A DNA stretch of 64,000 bases from Rs1 sp036960485. GTDB taxonomy: Bacteria > Pseudomonadota > Gammaproteobacteria > Pseudomonadales > Balneatricaceae. Positions 43,834 through 53,436 of this stretch are shown piece after piece; the first letter of the stretch is position 1, and each line of letters begins with the position of its first letter. The translations under genes were made by a program, and so were the position numbers. The notes under the pieces are model-generated. The model was not told the DNA's origin and did not search any database. It saw nothing but the letters and a program-made list of their open reading frames with translations. The DNA lies in assembly GCA_036960485.1 (NCBI GenBank), contig JBALXS010000001.1:88858-152857 (forward strand). The letters run 5' to 3'.

Positions 43834-44546
43834 AATAATTGAAGATTTTAGACGATGACGATGAAGACTATTAAAGGATATCAATTAAACGATAGGTCTT
43901 AAATAAGGGGAGTCCTTTGGTGCAGTAGGTCATGTTTTGTATGTTTAGGTTGATTACAGCTATTAATAACTTTTATTGCTAAAGTCTGTTGTAATGGGTG
44001 TTCAATGTAAAGATTATGTCTTTTTGCTGTTCTTTTAATTGTAGCAGGTTGAGAGAAAGGTTTTTAAATCTGGCTGGTATCTTGTCTAGCTTTGGTTGTC
44101 TTGTGAAACAATATTTTCTCTATTATTTAATCCAATAATAACTTTGTTACTTAGCGCAATTAAAGTGCTGTGGTTGTCTTAGGTATTATTGTGTTTATAT
44201 AAGTGTCAGTGAACTCCGTTGGCGCTGCCCATTACAAGCTATTTTAAGAAGATAACTTTTCCGTCTGGGTTGATAGTATCTCAGTATCTTTTTTGCCAGC
44301 TACTAGATTTAAAAGATTCAGTATTAATACTAATGTAATAATAGCTGCTATTGATCGATAATCAATGACTAAGTTTATTGAGTACAACAGAGCTAACTAG
44401 AGTGTGATGATCGCAAGCTTTTAGTAAAATAGTTAAACTTTGGTTGTTGTCGCGAGCTATCATTGAAAAATAAGTAACGACAAAATACTCGATTACCACT
44501 AAATTAAAGTTAGAATCACAAATATGGATTGTACTTTAAAAAACGA
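43834..44546. other. Gene-free stretch of 713 bases
   Basis: Between convergent metallo-hydrolase and EAL genes. I found no convincing reading frame, RNA gene or strong hairpin, and no readable remnant of a known gene. It may be an eroded gene site. Confidence 0.4.
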
Positions 44547-46097
44547 TCAACTGTTCATGGCTTTAAAATAATCAACCAAAGACTCAATAGGCATAGGCTT
44601 TGCGTAATGGTAACCCTGGCTGAAATCTATATCTAAGCTGATGATTTTGTCTTGTATTAGTTGAGTTTCTACACCTTCTGCAACAATAGCTAACTTCATC
44701 TCTTTGGCAAGTTTGATAATGTGCTCAACTAAGTTTAAATGTAGTTGATTTTCTAACATGCAAAGAACAAAGCCTTGATCAACTTTTAGATAGTCAACTT
44801 CAAGATCTTTAAGTTGCTCTAAGTTTGAATAACCAGTACCAAAATCATCTATTGCAATTTTGACACCTTTCTCATGAAGTTTGCGAATGGCTTTGTTAAC
44901 AGCTGTGTGATTACCTTCTTGCTGCTCTGTAATCTCCACTACAATATAAGCGTGTTCTTCAAAACTTAATTGCTGCTCAAGAACTCTTTCAATATGACCG
45001 CTAGCTATATCTTCTGGAAAACTATTAATGGACAGCTTGGCGTTTGTCAGTAGGCCAGCATGTTTGAATTCTTTAATCGCTTTTGCTACTAATATTTGGG
45101 TGAATTTGGCTGTCTGCTTGTTCTTAATCACGTGTGATAAAAACGGAAATGCGCCATGAATAACCCCCTCTTTATCTTTCCACCGACAAAGCACTTCGCA
45201 AGAACTTATAGTTCCAGTTTGATTGTCTATAATAGGTTGGTAGTAGCAAAGTACTTGATCATCGTTTAGGCCTCGGTAAACTTGTCGATTAAAAGAATAA
45301 AAGTAGCGAATAAAGTAATGTATACGAAAAATACTTAAAAATAAGAGTAATAGTAGGGTTGCGAATACAATGAGAATAAGTGATTTGTTGTTTATTATAT
45401 ATTCAATGATATTTACTTCGTACGTCGCGCAAGTACTCTCAGCATAGCAGCTTTGGTATTGCCAGATAAGGCCGCGAAACTGAGTAAAACTTGGCGTCGG
45501 TTTTTTAGTTAAAGCTTGTATGCTTGTATCGCCAATTATCTTAATGAAATGATTTTTATTATAAACAAAGATTGAAATTTTCATCCAACTGGGTTGTAGC
45601 TGTATTATGGTATCGGGTTTGATCAGTGCTTGGAAATTTCCAAACTTTAAGCGCATGGCTTTAATGTTACCTGGAAAATTATCGACTGGTTTAAAGGTTG
45701 TAAATTCAAGTGGATTCCCTTCGCTGCTGATATCTGATAAAGGCTGTGTGATAGGTTTTTCAAAAATGCCTCTACTAGTACTGCACAACAAATTTTGGCC
45801 ATCCAAAAAACCGTATTCATGTAACTTAACTGAATGATACTCAGCTAATCGCATACCTTCTAAAATAGCTTTACTACATTCTTTGTGTTTAAACTTGTAA
45901 TTTAGAGGGGCTAGATATTTGATGACATCATTGTTAATGAATTTAGAGCTTTGTTGTAATTTCTCATCAAATATGGATGCTTTATTCGTCCACTGATTAA
46001 CTAGAAATACATAATTAAGGCTCAAAAAAAATAACAACAGAACGCCGAAAACTGCAGTTGATAGAAAACGCCCAGTTTTGATAGTATTTTGGAACAT
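44547..46097 (-). CDS. CSS-motif EAL c-di-GMP phosphodiesterase
   Basis: 516 residues. Two membrane segments (about 12-32 and 235-258) bracket a periplasmic domain with a CSS-like motif (CSTSRG), a redox-responsive module whose cysteines control such enzymes through Dsb proteins in E. coli. The cytoplasmic EAL domain keeps the catalytic elements: EVLCRW, SINSFPED, VVEITEQ, AIDDFGTGYSNLEQL, LKVDQGFV, AEGVET and QGYHYAKPM, so c-di-GMP hydrolysis to pGpG is likely. AAGGA precedes the ATG. It stands alone, without a GGDEF partner. Confidence 0.88.
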   Translation of the reverse strand: MFQNTIKTGRFLSTAVFGVLLLFFLSLNYVFLVNQWTNKASIFDEKLQQSSKFINNDVIKYLAPLNYKFKHKECSKAILEGMRLAEYHSVKLHEYGFLDGQNLLCSTSRGIFEKPITQPLSDISSEGNPLEFTTFKPVDNFPGNIKAMRLKFGNFQALIKPDTIIQLQPSWMKISIFVYNKNHFIKIIGDTSIQALTKKPTPSFTQFRGLIWQYQSCYAESTCATYEVNIIEYIINNKSLILIVFATLLLLLFLSIFRIHYFIRYFYSFNRQVYRGLNDDQVLCYYQPIIDNQTGTISSCEVLCRWKDKEGVIHGAFPFLSHVIKNKQTAKFTQILVAKAIKEFKHAGLLTNAKLSINSFPEDIASGHIERVLEQQLSFEEHAYIVVEITEQQEGNHTAVNKAIRKLHEKGVKIAIDDFGTGYSNLEQLKDLEVDYLKVDQGFVLCMLENQLHLNLVEHIIKLAKEMKLAIVAEGVETQLIQDKIISLDIDFSQGYHYAKPMPIESLVDYFKAMNS

Positions 46098-46671
46098 TAG
46101 GTTATCCTTATAAGGTTGTTAGTAAAAATAAAGACCTTAAGATATGAGGTGAATATGTTGATAGAGCAGCAGGTAGTTAGTCCATCGTTATAAAGAAATA
46201 GGATAACCTTCAGTTTAGTTGATAATTTATCGGCAAGTATTAGCTATACATTAAAATTTATAAACGGCTTCTAGCTTATTGAAAGTGTAGTTTACGGTTT
46301 GGAGAATAATAGTACCACTTAGGTTATCAAATTCAATAGAGCCTTAATGCCGTATAAGGAAAACAAGAGTTACCTGCATTTCTTACATCATCAAGGGCGT
46401 CATAAACATTGTCAGTTACATGCTAATAATCGCCTAGAAGATGATTAGATAATGCGTGTTGCTGGTTAAAAATGAGTAGCTACATAAAAATTGTAGGCTA
46501 TATTTTCATATATATAAATTATCAAATCTGCAAAGGAGCTAGCAATCAGCAATTAATCGCTAAAAAAGCTTAAAAAGGTAACTTATATGTAACCATTACA
46601 AATTATTGCTTCAAATTATTCTGCCAAACTTTTAAAATACCTGCTAATTATTCTTGATACGCGAAATAACT
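46098..46671. other. Divergent spacer EAL gene / thiI
   Basis: 574 bases. AGGATAACCT occurs as the ribosome site of the EAL gene (minus strand, 46099-46108) and again on the plus strand at 46200-46209, making an inverted pair. On the minus strand around 46340-46490 an open stretch reads LLGDY, stop, HVTDNVYDALDDVRNAGNS and ALRLY, which may be a gene remnant, but I cannot name it. Promoters for both genes should lie here. Confidence 0.35.
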
Positions 46672-48126
46672 ATGAAATTCATTGTAAAACTATTCCCTGA
46701 AATTACTATTAAAAGCCGTCCCGTTCGTAAGCGTTTTATTCAGCGGTTACAAAACAACTTACAGATAGTTTTACGTAGAATTGATGATGATATTCGCGTG
46801 AGCTTATTTTGGGATAAATTAGAAGTGGTTTTACCAGAAGAAAAAATAGCACACAGAGAACAAGTTTGTGACGCTATGTCTAAAACTTCAGGGATTCAAA
46901 CTTTTATTGAAGTTGAAGAATTTCCATTAGTGAGCTTTCAAGATTCTTTTGAGCGTACATTAGCCGCTTATAAAGAAAAGCTAAAAGGCAATAGTTTTAA
47001 AGTAAGAGTAAAACGTAGCGGTAAACATGATTTTAAATCGATTGATTTAGAACGCTTTATTGGTGGCGGTTTGCTAGAACATGCAGATACTGAAGGGGTT
47101 GATGTTAGAAACCCAAGTTTGTATGTGGACTTAGAAGTTCGAGAGCAAAAGTTATTCGTATTTAATAGGATATATAAAGGATTAGGTGGTTATCCTCTAG
47201 GTACACAAGAGGCTGTGTTGTCATTGATTTCAGGAGGTTTTGATTCTGTGGTCTCTTCTTATATGACGATGCGACGCGGATCAAAAACGCATTTCCTTTT
47301 CTTTAATTTAGGCGGAAAAGCTCATGAAATGGGCGTAGAGCAAGTTGCATTACATTTATGGCAACAGTATGGTTCTTGTGCACGAGTAAAGTTTATTAGT
47401 GTGCCCTTTTCAGAAGTTGTAGGTGATATTTTACAAAACGTTCATCATTCATATATGGGTGTTGTTTTAAAAAGACAAATGATGCGAGCAGCTGAAAAAG
47501 TAGCGGATTTCATGAAGATTGATGCTTTAGTGACAGGGGAAAGTATCGCTCAAGTCTCTAGCCAAACATTACCTAATTTAGCGGTGATTGATCGCGCGAC
47601 AACTAAAGTCATCATTCGGCCATTGATAACCACTGATAAGCAAGAAATTGTAGATAAAACAAAAGCGTTAGGATGTTTTGATTTAGTTGCCTCTATCCCT
47701 GAGTACTGTGGTGTTATTTCTGACAGACCTACAACCCGTGCTAAATTGGAAAAGGTTGAAGAGCAAGAGCTGAATTTAGATATGGATATCATTGATAGAG
47801 CGCTTGAGCAGTTGCAGAATGTCCGAATAGACGACATTGTTAAAAACTTACAGGCTAAAGCTGAAATAGAAACATTAAGTAAGGTATCTGAATTACAAAA
47901 AATTGTAGATATTCGTGCGCCTCATGAGCAGGAAAGTAAGCCTCTTAACATGCCTGGGTGTGACATAATAGTCGCTCCTTTTTATGAGTTAGAAGCGCAG
48001 TCAGCAGATTGGAGCGAAGAGTTTGAATATTTGCTCTACTGTGATAAAGGTGTGATGAGCCAACTGCATGCGCAAAATTTGCAGGAAAAAGGAATGCTGA
48101 ATGTGAAAGTTTACCGACCTGAGTAA
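46672..48126 (+). CDS. thiI: tRNA 4-thiouridine synthase ThiI (with rhodanese domain)
   Basis: Puts sulfur into U8 of tRNAs and supports thiamine thiazole synthesis, taking sulfur from IscS. 484 residues, near the 482 of E. coli: N-terminal ferredoxin-like and THUMP domains (KFIVKLFPEITIKSRPVRKR), the PP-loop ATPase motif SGGFDSVVSSYM, and a C-terminal rhodanese domain with the persulfide cysteine C457 in YCDKGVMS. The ATG at 46672 gives the family N-terminus; a TTG six codons earlier is possible. It has no thiamine-gene neighbours here. Confidence 0.96.
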   Translation: MKFIVKLFPEITIKSRPVRKRFIQRLQNNLQIVLRRIDDDIRVSLFWDKLEVVLPEEKIAHREQVCDAMSKTSGIQTFIEVEEFPLVSFQDSFERTLAAYKEKLKGNSFKVRVKRSGKHDFKSIDLERFIGGGLLEHADTEGVDVRNPSLYVDLEVREQKLFVFNRIYKGLGGYPLGTQEAVLSLISGGFDSVVSSYMTMRRGSKTHFLFFNLGGKAHEMGVEQVALHLWQQYGSCARVKFISVPFSEVVGDILQNVHHSYMGVVLKRQMMRAAEKVADFMKIDALVTGESIAQVSSQTLPNLAVIDRATTKVIIRPLITTDKQEIVDKTKALGCFDLVASIPEYCGVISDRPTTRAKLEKVEEQELNLDMDIIDRALEQLQNVRIDDIVKNLQAKAEIETLSKVSELQKIVDIRAPHEQESKPLNMPGCDIIVAPFYELEAQSADWSEEFEYLLYCDKGVMSQLHAQNLQEKGMLNVKVYRPE

Positions 48127-48353
48127 ATTTTTTCTGTCAAAGGTTTTTTATTTGATTTAGAGGCGTTTATGAGTAATTATAATTGTCGACAATATCTAAT
48201 TTAGAATAATCAACTAGCCAGAAATAGTTGCGAAAAACGTCATTTTCGGGTTTAATTAGCGTCGTTTTACAGAAAATATCAGCATATGCTCGACAGTATT
48301 CGTATTGTTTTTTAGCAAGTTGTGAAATTTACTATTTATAGGAGAGATCCCTG

Positions 48354-48596
48354 ATGGAAAGTTTGATTTCAGAAGGATTGTCATTGATGGTTTTTGGCAT
48401 GGGTTTTGTTTTTGTTTTTTTAACCTTATTGGTTGGAATGACCAAGTTAATGTCAAAATTAGTGATTAAGTATGAGCCTGCACCCGTAGCTGCTCCTGCT
48501 AGAGCTAAGCGTAAAGTTGCAGCACCTGTTGCCCAAAGTAATAACGATGAGTTAGTTGCTGTAATCACCGCCGCTGTTCATAAATATAGATCATAG
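48354..48596 (+). CDS. oadG: Oxaloacetate decarboxylase gamma subunit OadG
   Basis: Small membrane anchor that joins OadA to OadB and binds zinc in the family. 80 residues with one membrane helix (LSLMVFGMGFVFVFLTLLVG) and an Ala/Pro-rich tail (APVAAPARAKRKVAAPVA) leading to a short C-terminal helix. GGAGAGATC precedes the ATG. Sequence identity in this family is low; the assignment relies on the helix-plus-linker layout and its place at the head of oadGAB. Confidence 0.9.
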   Translation: MESLISEGLSLMVFGMGFVFVFLTLLVGMTKLMSKLVIKYEPAPVAAPARAKRKVAAPVAQSNNDELVAVITAAVHKYRS

Positions 48597-48663
48597 TTTT
48601 AAGTGTTTTGAGAATTTTAAAGAATTAATTTAAACCGTGTCATAATGAAAAGGCCTTGTAAAC

Positions 48664-50439
48664 ATGTCAGATGCTAAGAAACCTTTAGGTATTACGGATG
48701 TTGTGTTACGTGATGCACACCAATCTTTATTTGCTACTCGTATGCGTATCGACGATATGCTGCCGATTGCAGAAAAATTGGATAGCATTGGTTTTTGGTC
48801 CCTAGAAACTTGGGGAGGAGCTACTTTTGATTCCTGTATTCGCTATATAGGTGAAAATCCTTGGGAGAGATTACGTGCATTAAAAGCCGCGATGCCAAAT
48901 ACTAAACAACAAATGTTGTTGCGTGGGCAAAATTTATTAGGTTATCGTCATTATGCTGATGATGTTGTAGATAAATTTGTTGAACGTGCGGCTATCAATG
49001 GTATTGATGTATTCCGTATTTTCGATGCCATGAATGATCCTAGGAATTTAGACCGTGCTATTAAAGCCGTTAAAGCGACAGGCAAACATGCTCAAGGCAC
49101 AATCTCTTATACTAAGAGCCCAGTGCATACTATTGATATGTGGGTCGATTACGCTAAAGCACTAGAAGATCTAGGTGTTGACTCTATATGTATCAAAGAT
49201 ATGTCAGGCATATTAGTGCCTTATGATGCTTATGATTTAGTTTCTCGTCTTAAAGCGCAAACTGATCTTGAAGTTCAGCTACATGCACATGCTACTTCTG
49301 GTCTTTCAGATATGTCTATCCTAAAAGCCATAGAAGCTGGAGTAGATCGTGTTGATACAGCCATTTCTTCAATGGCTATGACTTATGGGCACTCTTCTAC
49401 AGAATCTATCGTAGCTGCTTTACAAGGTACTGATAGAGATACCGGTTTAGATCTCAAAGCGTTAGCAGAAATAGCCGCTTACTTTCGAGAAGTACGTAAA
49501 AAATATGCTAAGTTCGAAGGATCATTGCGTGGCACGGATTCTCGCATCTTAATTGCACAAGTTCCCGGTGGCATGCTAACCAACATGGAAGCGCAATTAA
49601 AAGAGCAAAATGCTGCGGATAAGTTTGACGAAGTGCTGCTAGAAATACCTAGAGTTCGTGAAGATCTAGGCCTTATTCCTCTAGTGACACCTACTTCACA
49701 AATTGTTGGCACCCAAGCAGTTATCAATGTATTGATGGGTGAGAGATATAAAACTATCTCTAAAGAGGTGCAAGGCATTTTAAGAGGAGAGTATGGCGCT
49801 GCTCCTGCCCCATTTAACACTGAGTTACAAAACAAAGTGCTAGATGGAAGTGAAGCTATTACGTGTAGACCTGCTGACTTGTTAAATTCAGAAATAAATT
49901 CTTTGACCAAGGAGTTAGAGCAGTTAGCAGTCGAAAAAAATATTGATTTAGCTTCAGGCGAAGATCAAGTTGACGATGTTCTTATCTATGCTCTGTTTCC
50001 ACAAGTAGGTTTGAAATATTTAGAAAATCGCAACAACCCTGCTGCGTTTGAACCCGTACCGACAATTGAGGATGTAAGTAACATGGCAACAAAAAACACA
50101 GGACCACAAGTATATACAATTTCGGTTAATGGTCAGGACTATGTTGTGCAAGTTGCAGAAGGTGGAGACGTTTCTTCAATCGCAGCTAAAACCTCAGCAG
50201 CTCCCGTTGCTGTACCTGTAGCGGAAGGGGAAGAAGTAACAGCACCTTTAGCAGGGAATATCTGGAAAGTGCAAGTCTCTGCTGGTGATGCTATCGAAGA
50301 AGGTGATGTAATCATTATTCTTGAAGCAATGAAAATGGAAACAGAAGTGCGCGCTGCTAGATCAGGTCAAGTTGTTTCTGTTGATGTTAAAGAAGGTGAC
50401 TCCGTTCAAGTTGGCGATTCACTGATTACCTTGGCATAA
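48664..50439 (+). CDS. oadA: Oxaloacetate decarboxylase alpha subunit OadA
   Basis: Carboxyltransferase that takes CO2 from oxaloacetate, forming pyruvate, and loads it on biotin. 591 residues: N-terminal carboxyltransferase domain (DVVLRDAHQSLFATRMR, ETWGGATFDSCIRY, VDVFRIFDAMND-type FRIFDAMNDPRNL, ICIKDMSG, LHAHATSGLSDM), a PYC/OADA conserved domain, an Ala/Pro/Val linker, and a C-terminal biotinyl domain with the acceptor lysine K557 in EAMKMETEV. It lies 67 bases after oadG and 11 before oadB. Confidence 0.96.
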   Translation: MSDAKKPLGITDVVLRDAHQSLFATRMRIDDMLPIAEKLDSIGFWSLETWGGATFDSCIRYIGENPWERLRALKAAMPNTKQQMLLRGQNLLGYRHYADDVVDKFVERAAINGIDVFRIFDAMNDPRNLDRAIKAVKATGKHAQGTISYTKSPVHTIDMWVDYAKALEDLGVDSICIKDMSGILVPYDAYDLVSRLKAQTDLEVQLHAHATSGLSDMSILKAIEAGVDRVDTAISSMAMTYGHSSTESIVAALQGTDRDTGLDLKALAEIAAYFREVRKKYAKFEGSLRGTDSRILIAQVPGGMLTNMEAQLKEQNAADKFDEVLLEIPRVREDLGLIPLVTPTSQIVGTQAVINVLMGERYKTISKEVQGILRGEYGAAPAPFNTELQNKVLDGSEAITCRPADLLNSEINSLTKELEQLAVEKNIDLASGEDQVDDVLIYALFPQVGLKYLENRNNPAAFEPVPTIEDVSNMATKNTGPQVYTISVNGQDYVVQVAEGGDVSSIAAKTSAAPVAVPVAEGEEVTAPLAGNIWKVQVSAGDAIEEGDVIIILEAMKMETEVRAARSGQVVSVDVKEGDSVQVGDSLITLA

Positions 50440-50450
50440 GGCGTTAAATT

Positions 50451-51752
50451 ATGGATAAATTAATCGAACTCTGGCTGGCTTCAGGTATTTATAACCTGCA
50501 AATTGGTCAGTTTGTGATGTTGCTGGTGGGTTTGCTCCTACTCTACCTTGCTATAAATAAAAAATTTGAACCTTTATTACTGGTACCTATCGGTTTTGGC
50601 GGGATTTTAGCTAATATTCCAGAAGCTGGATTAGCTTTCTCCGCTGTAGAAAATGCAGTGCATTTTGCGCAACCAGCAGTAATGGCTAGCTTAGCATCTG
50701 CATTAAGTATTAGTGCTTTAGAGCCTAGTGCAATACTGGATGCTTATCATACCTCAAATGCATCTACACATGCGGCGACAGTACTAGCGGCAATGGATAG
50801 TGGTTACAGCAACGGTATGTTGTACAACTTTTATAATGTGGCTATCGCATCAGGTGCAGCACCTTTAATTATCTTTATGGGCGTAGGAGCAATGACCGAT
50901 TTCGGACCATTACTTGCTAACCCCAAAACGCTATTTTTAGGTGCCGCAGCTCAATTTGGGATTTTCGCGACCGTGCTAGGTGCTGTGACACTAACTTCTT
51001 TGGGTATCATGGATTTTACTATTCAAGATGCCGCAGCCATTGGTATCATTGGTGGTGCGGATGGGCCGACAGCGATCTACGTTGCTAGTTTATTATCACC
51101 TCATTTACTAGGTGCTATAGCGGTTGCAGCATATTCGTACATGGCGCTAGTTCCTTTAATTCAGCCGCCGATTATGCGGGCATTAACGACTGAAGCCGAA
51201 CGTAAAATTACCATGGTGCAGTTACGACAAGTGAGTAAAGTTGAAAAGATTTTATTTCCAATCGTCTTGCTACTGTTAGTTGCTCTGCTATTACCAGATG
51301 CCGCACCTTTACTAGGTATGTTTTGTTTTGGTAATATATTACGTGAATGTGGTGTAGTAGATCGTTTAAGCGATACAGCACAAAACGCATTGATTAATAT
51401 AGTAACTATTTTCTTAGGGCTTTCTGTTGGTTCAAAGCTATCCGCAGATAAGTTTTTAGATTTAACAACACTTGGTATTTTGTTATTAGGTATTGTTGCT
51501 TTTTGTATTGGTACTGCCATGGGTGTCTTAATGGCAAAACTGATGAACAAAATTGAAGGTGGAAACTCTATAAACCCGTTAATAGGATCTGCAGGTGTAT
51601 CAGCAGTGCCTATGGCAGCGCGCGTGTCAAATAAGTTAGGTTTAGAAGCAAATTCACAAAACTTTTTATTGATGCATGCAATGGGGCCAAATGTTGCTGG
51701 TGTTATCGGTTCTGCTGTAGCAGCAGGGGTAATGATTAAGTTTGTTGGCTAA
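50451..51752 (+). CDS. oadB: Oxaloacetate decarboxylase beta subunit OadB (Na+ pump)
   Basis: Membrane subunit that decarboxylates carboxybiotin and exports Na+. 433 residues, mostly hydrophobic, about nine or more membrane segments. Family motifs include LANIPEAGL, GVGAMTDFGPLLANP, GIIGGADGPTAIYVAS, GNILRECGVV, NIVTIFLGLSVGSK and NPLIGSAGVSAVPMAARVS, the last two being in the ion-pathway region. A strong terminator follows. Sodium pumping supports a marine habitat. Confidence 0.96.
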   Translation: MDKLIELWLASGIYNLQIGQFVMLLVGLLLLYLAINKKFEPLLLVPIGFGGILANIPEAGLAFSAVENAVHFAQPAVMASLASALSISALEPSAILDAYHTSNASTHAATVLAAMDSGYSNGMLYNFYNVAIASGAAPLIIFMGVGAMTDFGPLLANPKTLFLGAAAQFGIFATVLGAVTLTSLGIMDFTIQDAAAIGIIGGADGPTAIYVASLLSPHLLGAIAVAAYSYMALVPLIQPPIMRALTTEAERKITMVQLRQVSKVEKILFPIVLLLLVALLLPDAAPLLGMFCFGNILRECGVVDRLSDTAQNALINIVTIFLGLSVGSKLSADKFLDLTTLGILLLGIVAFCIGTAMGVLMAKLMNKIEGGNSINPLIGSAGVSAVPMAARVSNKLGLEANSQNFLLMHAMGPNVAGVIGSAVAAGVMIKFVG

Positions 51753-51781
51753 AGCTATAAATTAATTACATGATTGTGAAT

Positions 51782-51815
51782 GCTCAACAAGCTTTGGTTT
51801 GTTGAGCTTTTTTTT
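51782..51815 (+). terminator. Rho-independent terminator of oadGAB
   Basis: Perfect 9-bp stem GCTCAACAA/TTGTTGAGC with an 8-base loop, then eight T residues, 30 bases after the oadB stop codon. Confidence 0.92.
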
Positions 51816-52188
51816 ATGCATAAATTAGAATGGTCTCACTCGATACAGCAATTTAGTAATGATAGTTTGTCTACTCTCCCTCCCCATTAAGCAAGTTATT
51901 TTGATGCTTATAATTCTATATTTGATAGTAAAATAATTAATCGCCAGTTCTTCACTTGAGCATTAGACGAATTACTATGTGTCATCGTTTTATGTGCGAA
52001 ATAACAAATAGCTAATTTGTAAATAAGACAAAGCTACTATATATAAATAACTTTCAGAGAAATATTCAGCTAAAGAATGAGTAAAGTAAACATTTAGCAA
52101 AATCCCTAGTATGAAAAGTAAACAAAAAACTTATATTTTGATTTTTATATAGCCAATTGAGCACTTGTTTTAAAAAAAAGGCATAAAG

Positions 52189-52218
52189 TTGACGAATCGC
52201 AGGCTTAAAGCATAGACT
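52189..52218 (+). promoter_or_regulatory. Candidate sigma-70 promoter of aapJ
   Basis: TTGACG (52189-52194), an 18-base spacer and TAGACT (52213-52218), about 100 bases before the aapJ start. Five and four matches to consensus. I did not see a sigma-54 GGCAC-N5-TTGC element. Confidence 0.45.
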
Positions 52219-52318
52219 TTTTACTAGTAGGCTTTTATGCTCTGTCTAACTCTTGAAATCAGAGTGCACTTTGAGGATGAAGTCGAAGTGATTCAAATAA
52301 TAATTAGGAAACCATACA

Positions 52319-53335
52319 ATGAAAAAACTATTACCTATTGCTGTTAGTCTTGCAGCTTTAACAGCCATGAATGTATCAGCTTCTACTCTTGAAGATGTCC
52401 AAGCACGTGGTGTTTTAAAATGTGGTGTATCAACAGGTTTGGCTGGCTTTGCAACGCCAAATGATGCTGGACAATGGGAAGGTCTTGATGTCGATCTTTG
52501 TCGTGCAGTAGCCGCAGCTGCGTTAGGTGATTCAGAAAAAGTTGAATATGTTCCCCTTACTTCAAAAGTTCGCTTTGAAGTATTAAAGTCTGGTGAGATT
52601 GATGTGTTATCTCGCGTAACAACATGGACTTATACTCGTGATGCAAGTTTAGGTTTGAACTTCGCTGGTGTTAACTACTATGACGGTCAAGGCTTCATGG
52701 TTCCTAAAGCATTAGGTGTTACTTCAGCAAAAGAATTAGACGGTGCATCTATCTGTATCCAAACAGGTACTACAACAGAGCTGAATGCTGCTGAGTACTT
52801 TAAGTTGAACGGTATGTCTTACGAGCCAGTACCGGTAGAAACTTCAGCTGAAGGTCGTCAAAACTATATTGCCGGTCGTTGTGATGTTTATACAACAGAT
52901 GCATCTGCACTTGCTGCACAGCGTTCAGTATTTGAAGATCCAACAGCACACGTAGTACTTCCTGAAATCATTTCAAAAGAACCACTAGGTCCTGTTGTAC
53001 GCCACGGTGATGATCAATGGCTTGATATCGTTAAGTGGAGCCACAACGTAATGTTGAACGCTGAAGAGTTAGGTATTAACTCTAAGAACTTAGATGAGCG
53101 TGGCGCCAATGCTGCTGATCCAGCTGCGCAAGGCATGTTGGGCACTAACACTTCTAAACTAGGTGCAATGTTAGGTTTAGATAAGAAATGGGCTTATAAC
53201 ATCGTTAAGCAAGTTGGTAACTATAGTGAGTCTTTCGAACGTAACGTCGGTAAAGAAACAGCACTAAAACTAGATCGTGGTTTAAACGCTCTATGGACTA
53301 ATGGTGGCATCCAGTACGCTCCACCATTAAAGTAA
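52319..53335 (+). CDS. aapJ: General L-amino-acid ABC transporter, binding protein AapJ
   Basis: Periplasmic receptor that hands a broad range of L-amino acids to AapQM. 338 residues with a signal peptide (MKKLLPIAVSLAALTAMNVSA) and a family 3 solute-binding fold: GVLKCGVSTGLAGFATPNDA, WEGLDVDLCRAVAAAALGD, SGEIDVLSRVTTWTYTRD, ICIQTGTTTELNAAEYF, and EPLGPVVRHGDDQW. AGGA precedes the ATG at about ten bases. A terminator-like hairpin follows before aapQ, which would give more binding protein than permease. Confidence 0.94.
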   Translation: MKKLLPIAVSLAALTAMNVSASTLEDVQARGVLKCGVSTGLAGFATPNDAGQWEGLDVDLCRAVAAAALGDSEKVEYVPLTSKVRFEVLKSGEIDVLSRVTTWTYTRDASLGLNFAGVNYYDGQGFMVPKALGVTSAKELDGASICIQTGTTTELNAAEYFKLNGMSYEPVPVETSAEGRQNYIAGRCDVYTTDASALAAQRSVFEDPTAHVVLPEIISKEPLGPVVRHGDDQWLDIVKWSHNVMLNAEELGINSKNLDERGANAADPAAQGMLGTNTSKLGAMLGLDKKWAYNIVKQVGNYSESFERNVGKETALKLDRGLNALWTNGGIQYAPPLK

Positions 53336-53355
53336 TAATTATCAAGTAGAATAGT

Positions 53356-53415
53356 AACGAGCTCATTTTTATAAGGTTGAGAATTCAACATATAAGAATA
53401 GAGCTCGTTTTTTTT
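53356..53415 (+). terminator. Partial terminator between aapJ and aapQ
   Basis: Outer 9-bp stem AACGAGCTC/GAGCTCGTT (53356-53364 and 53401-53409) followed by a run of T residues to 53415; the loop contains an inner hairpin GTTGA-gaat-TCAAC. Located 20 bases after the aapJ stop codon inside the operon, it probably reduces read-through into the permease genes and protects the aapJ mRNA. Confidence 0.85.
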
Positions 53416-53436
53416 AACATATTTTAGGTTGTCTAT

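Larger units (their letters stand above)
51753..52318. other. Spacer oadB / aapJ
   Basis: 566 bases with the oadB terminator at the left and the aapJ promoter at the right (both listed). The middle, about 51820-52180, is very AT-rich and shows no gene. Confidence 0.55.

Noticed and set aside
46340..46490. Protein-like fragments on the minus strand upstream of thiI
   Set aside because: Stops interrupt the frame and I could not match it to any family; kept only as a note in the spacer.
46654..48126. TPP riboswitch or thiamine operon around thiI
   Set aside because: No THI-box sequence (CTGAGA type) and no thiamine genes nearby; ThiI here is best seen as the tRNA thiolation enzyme.
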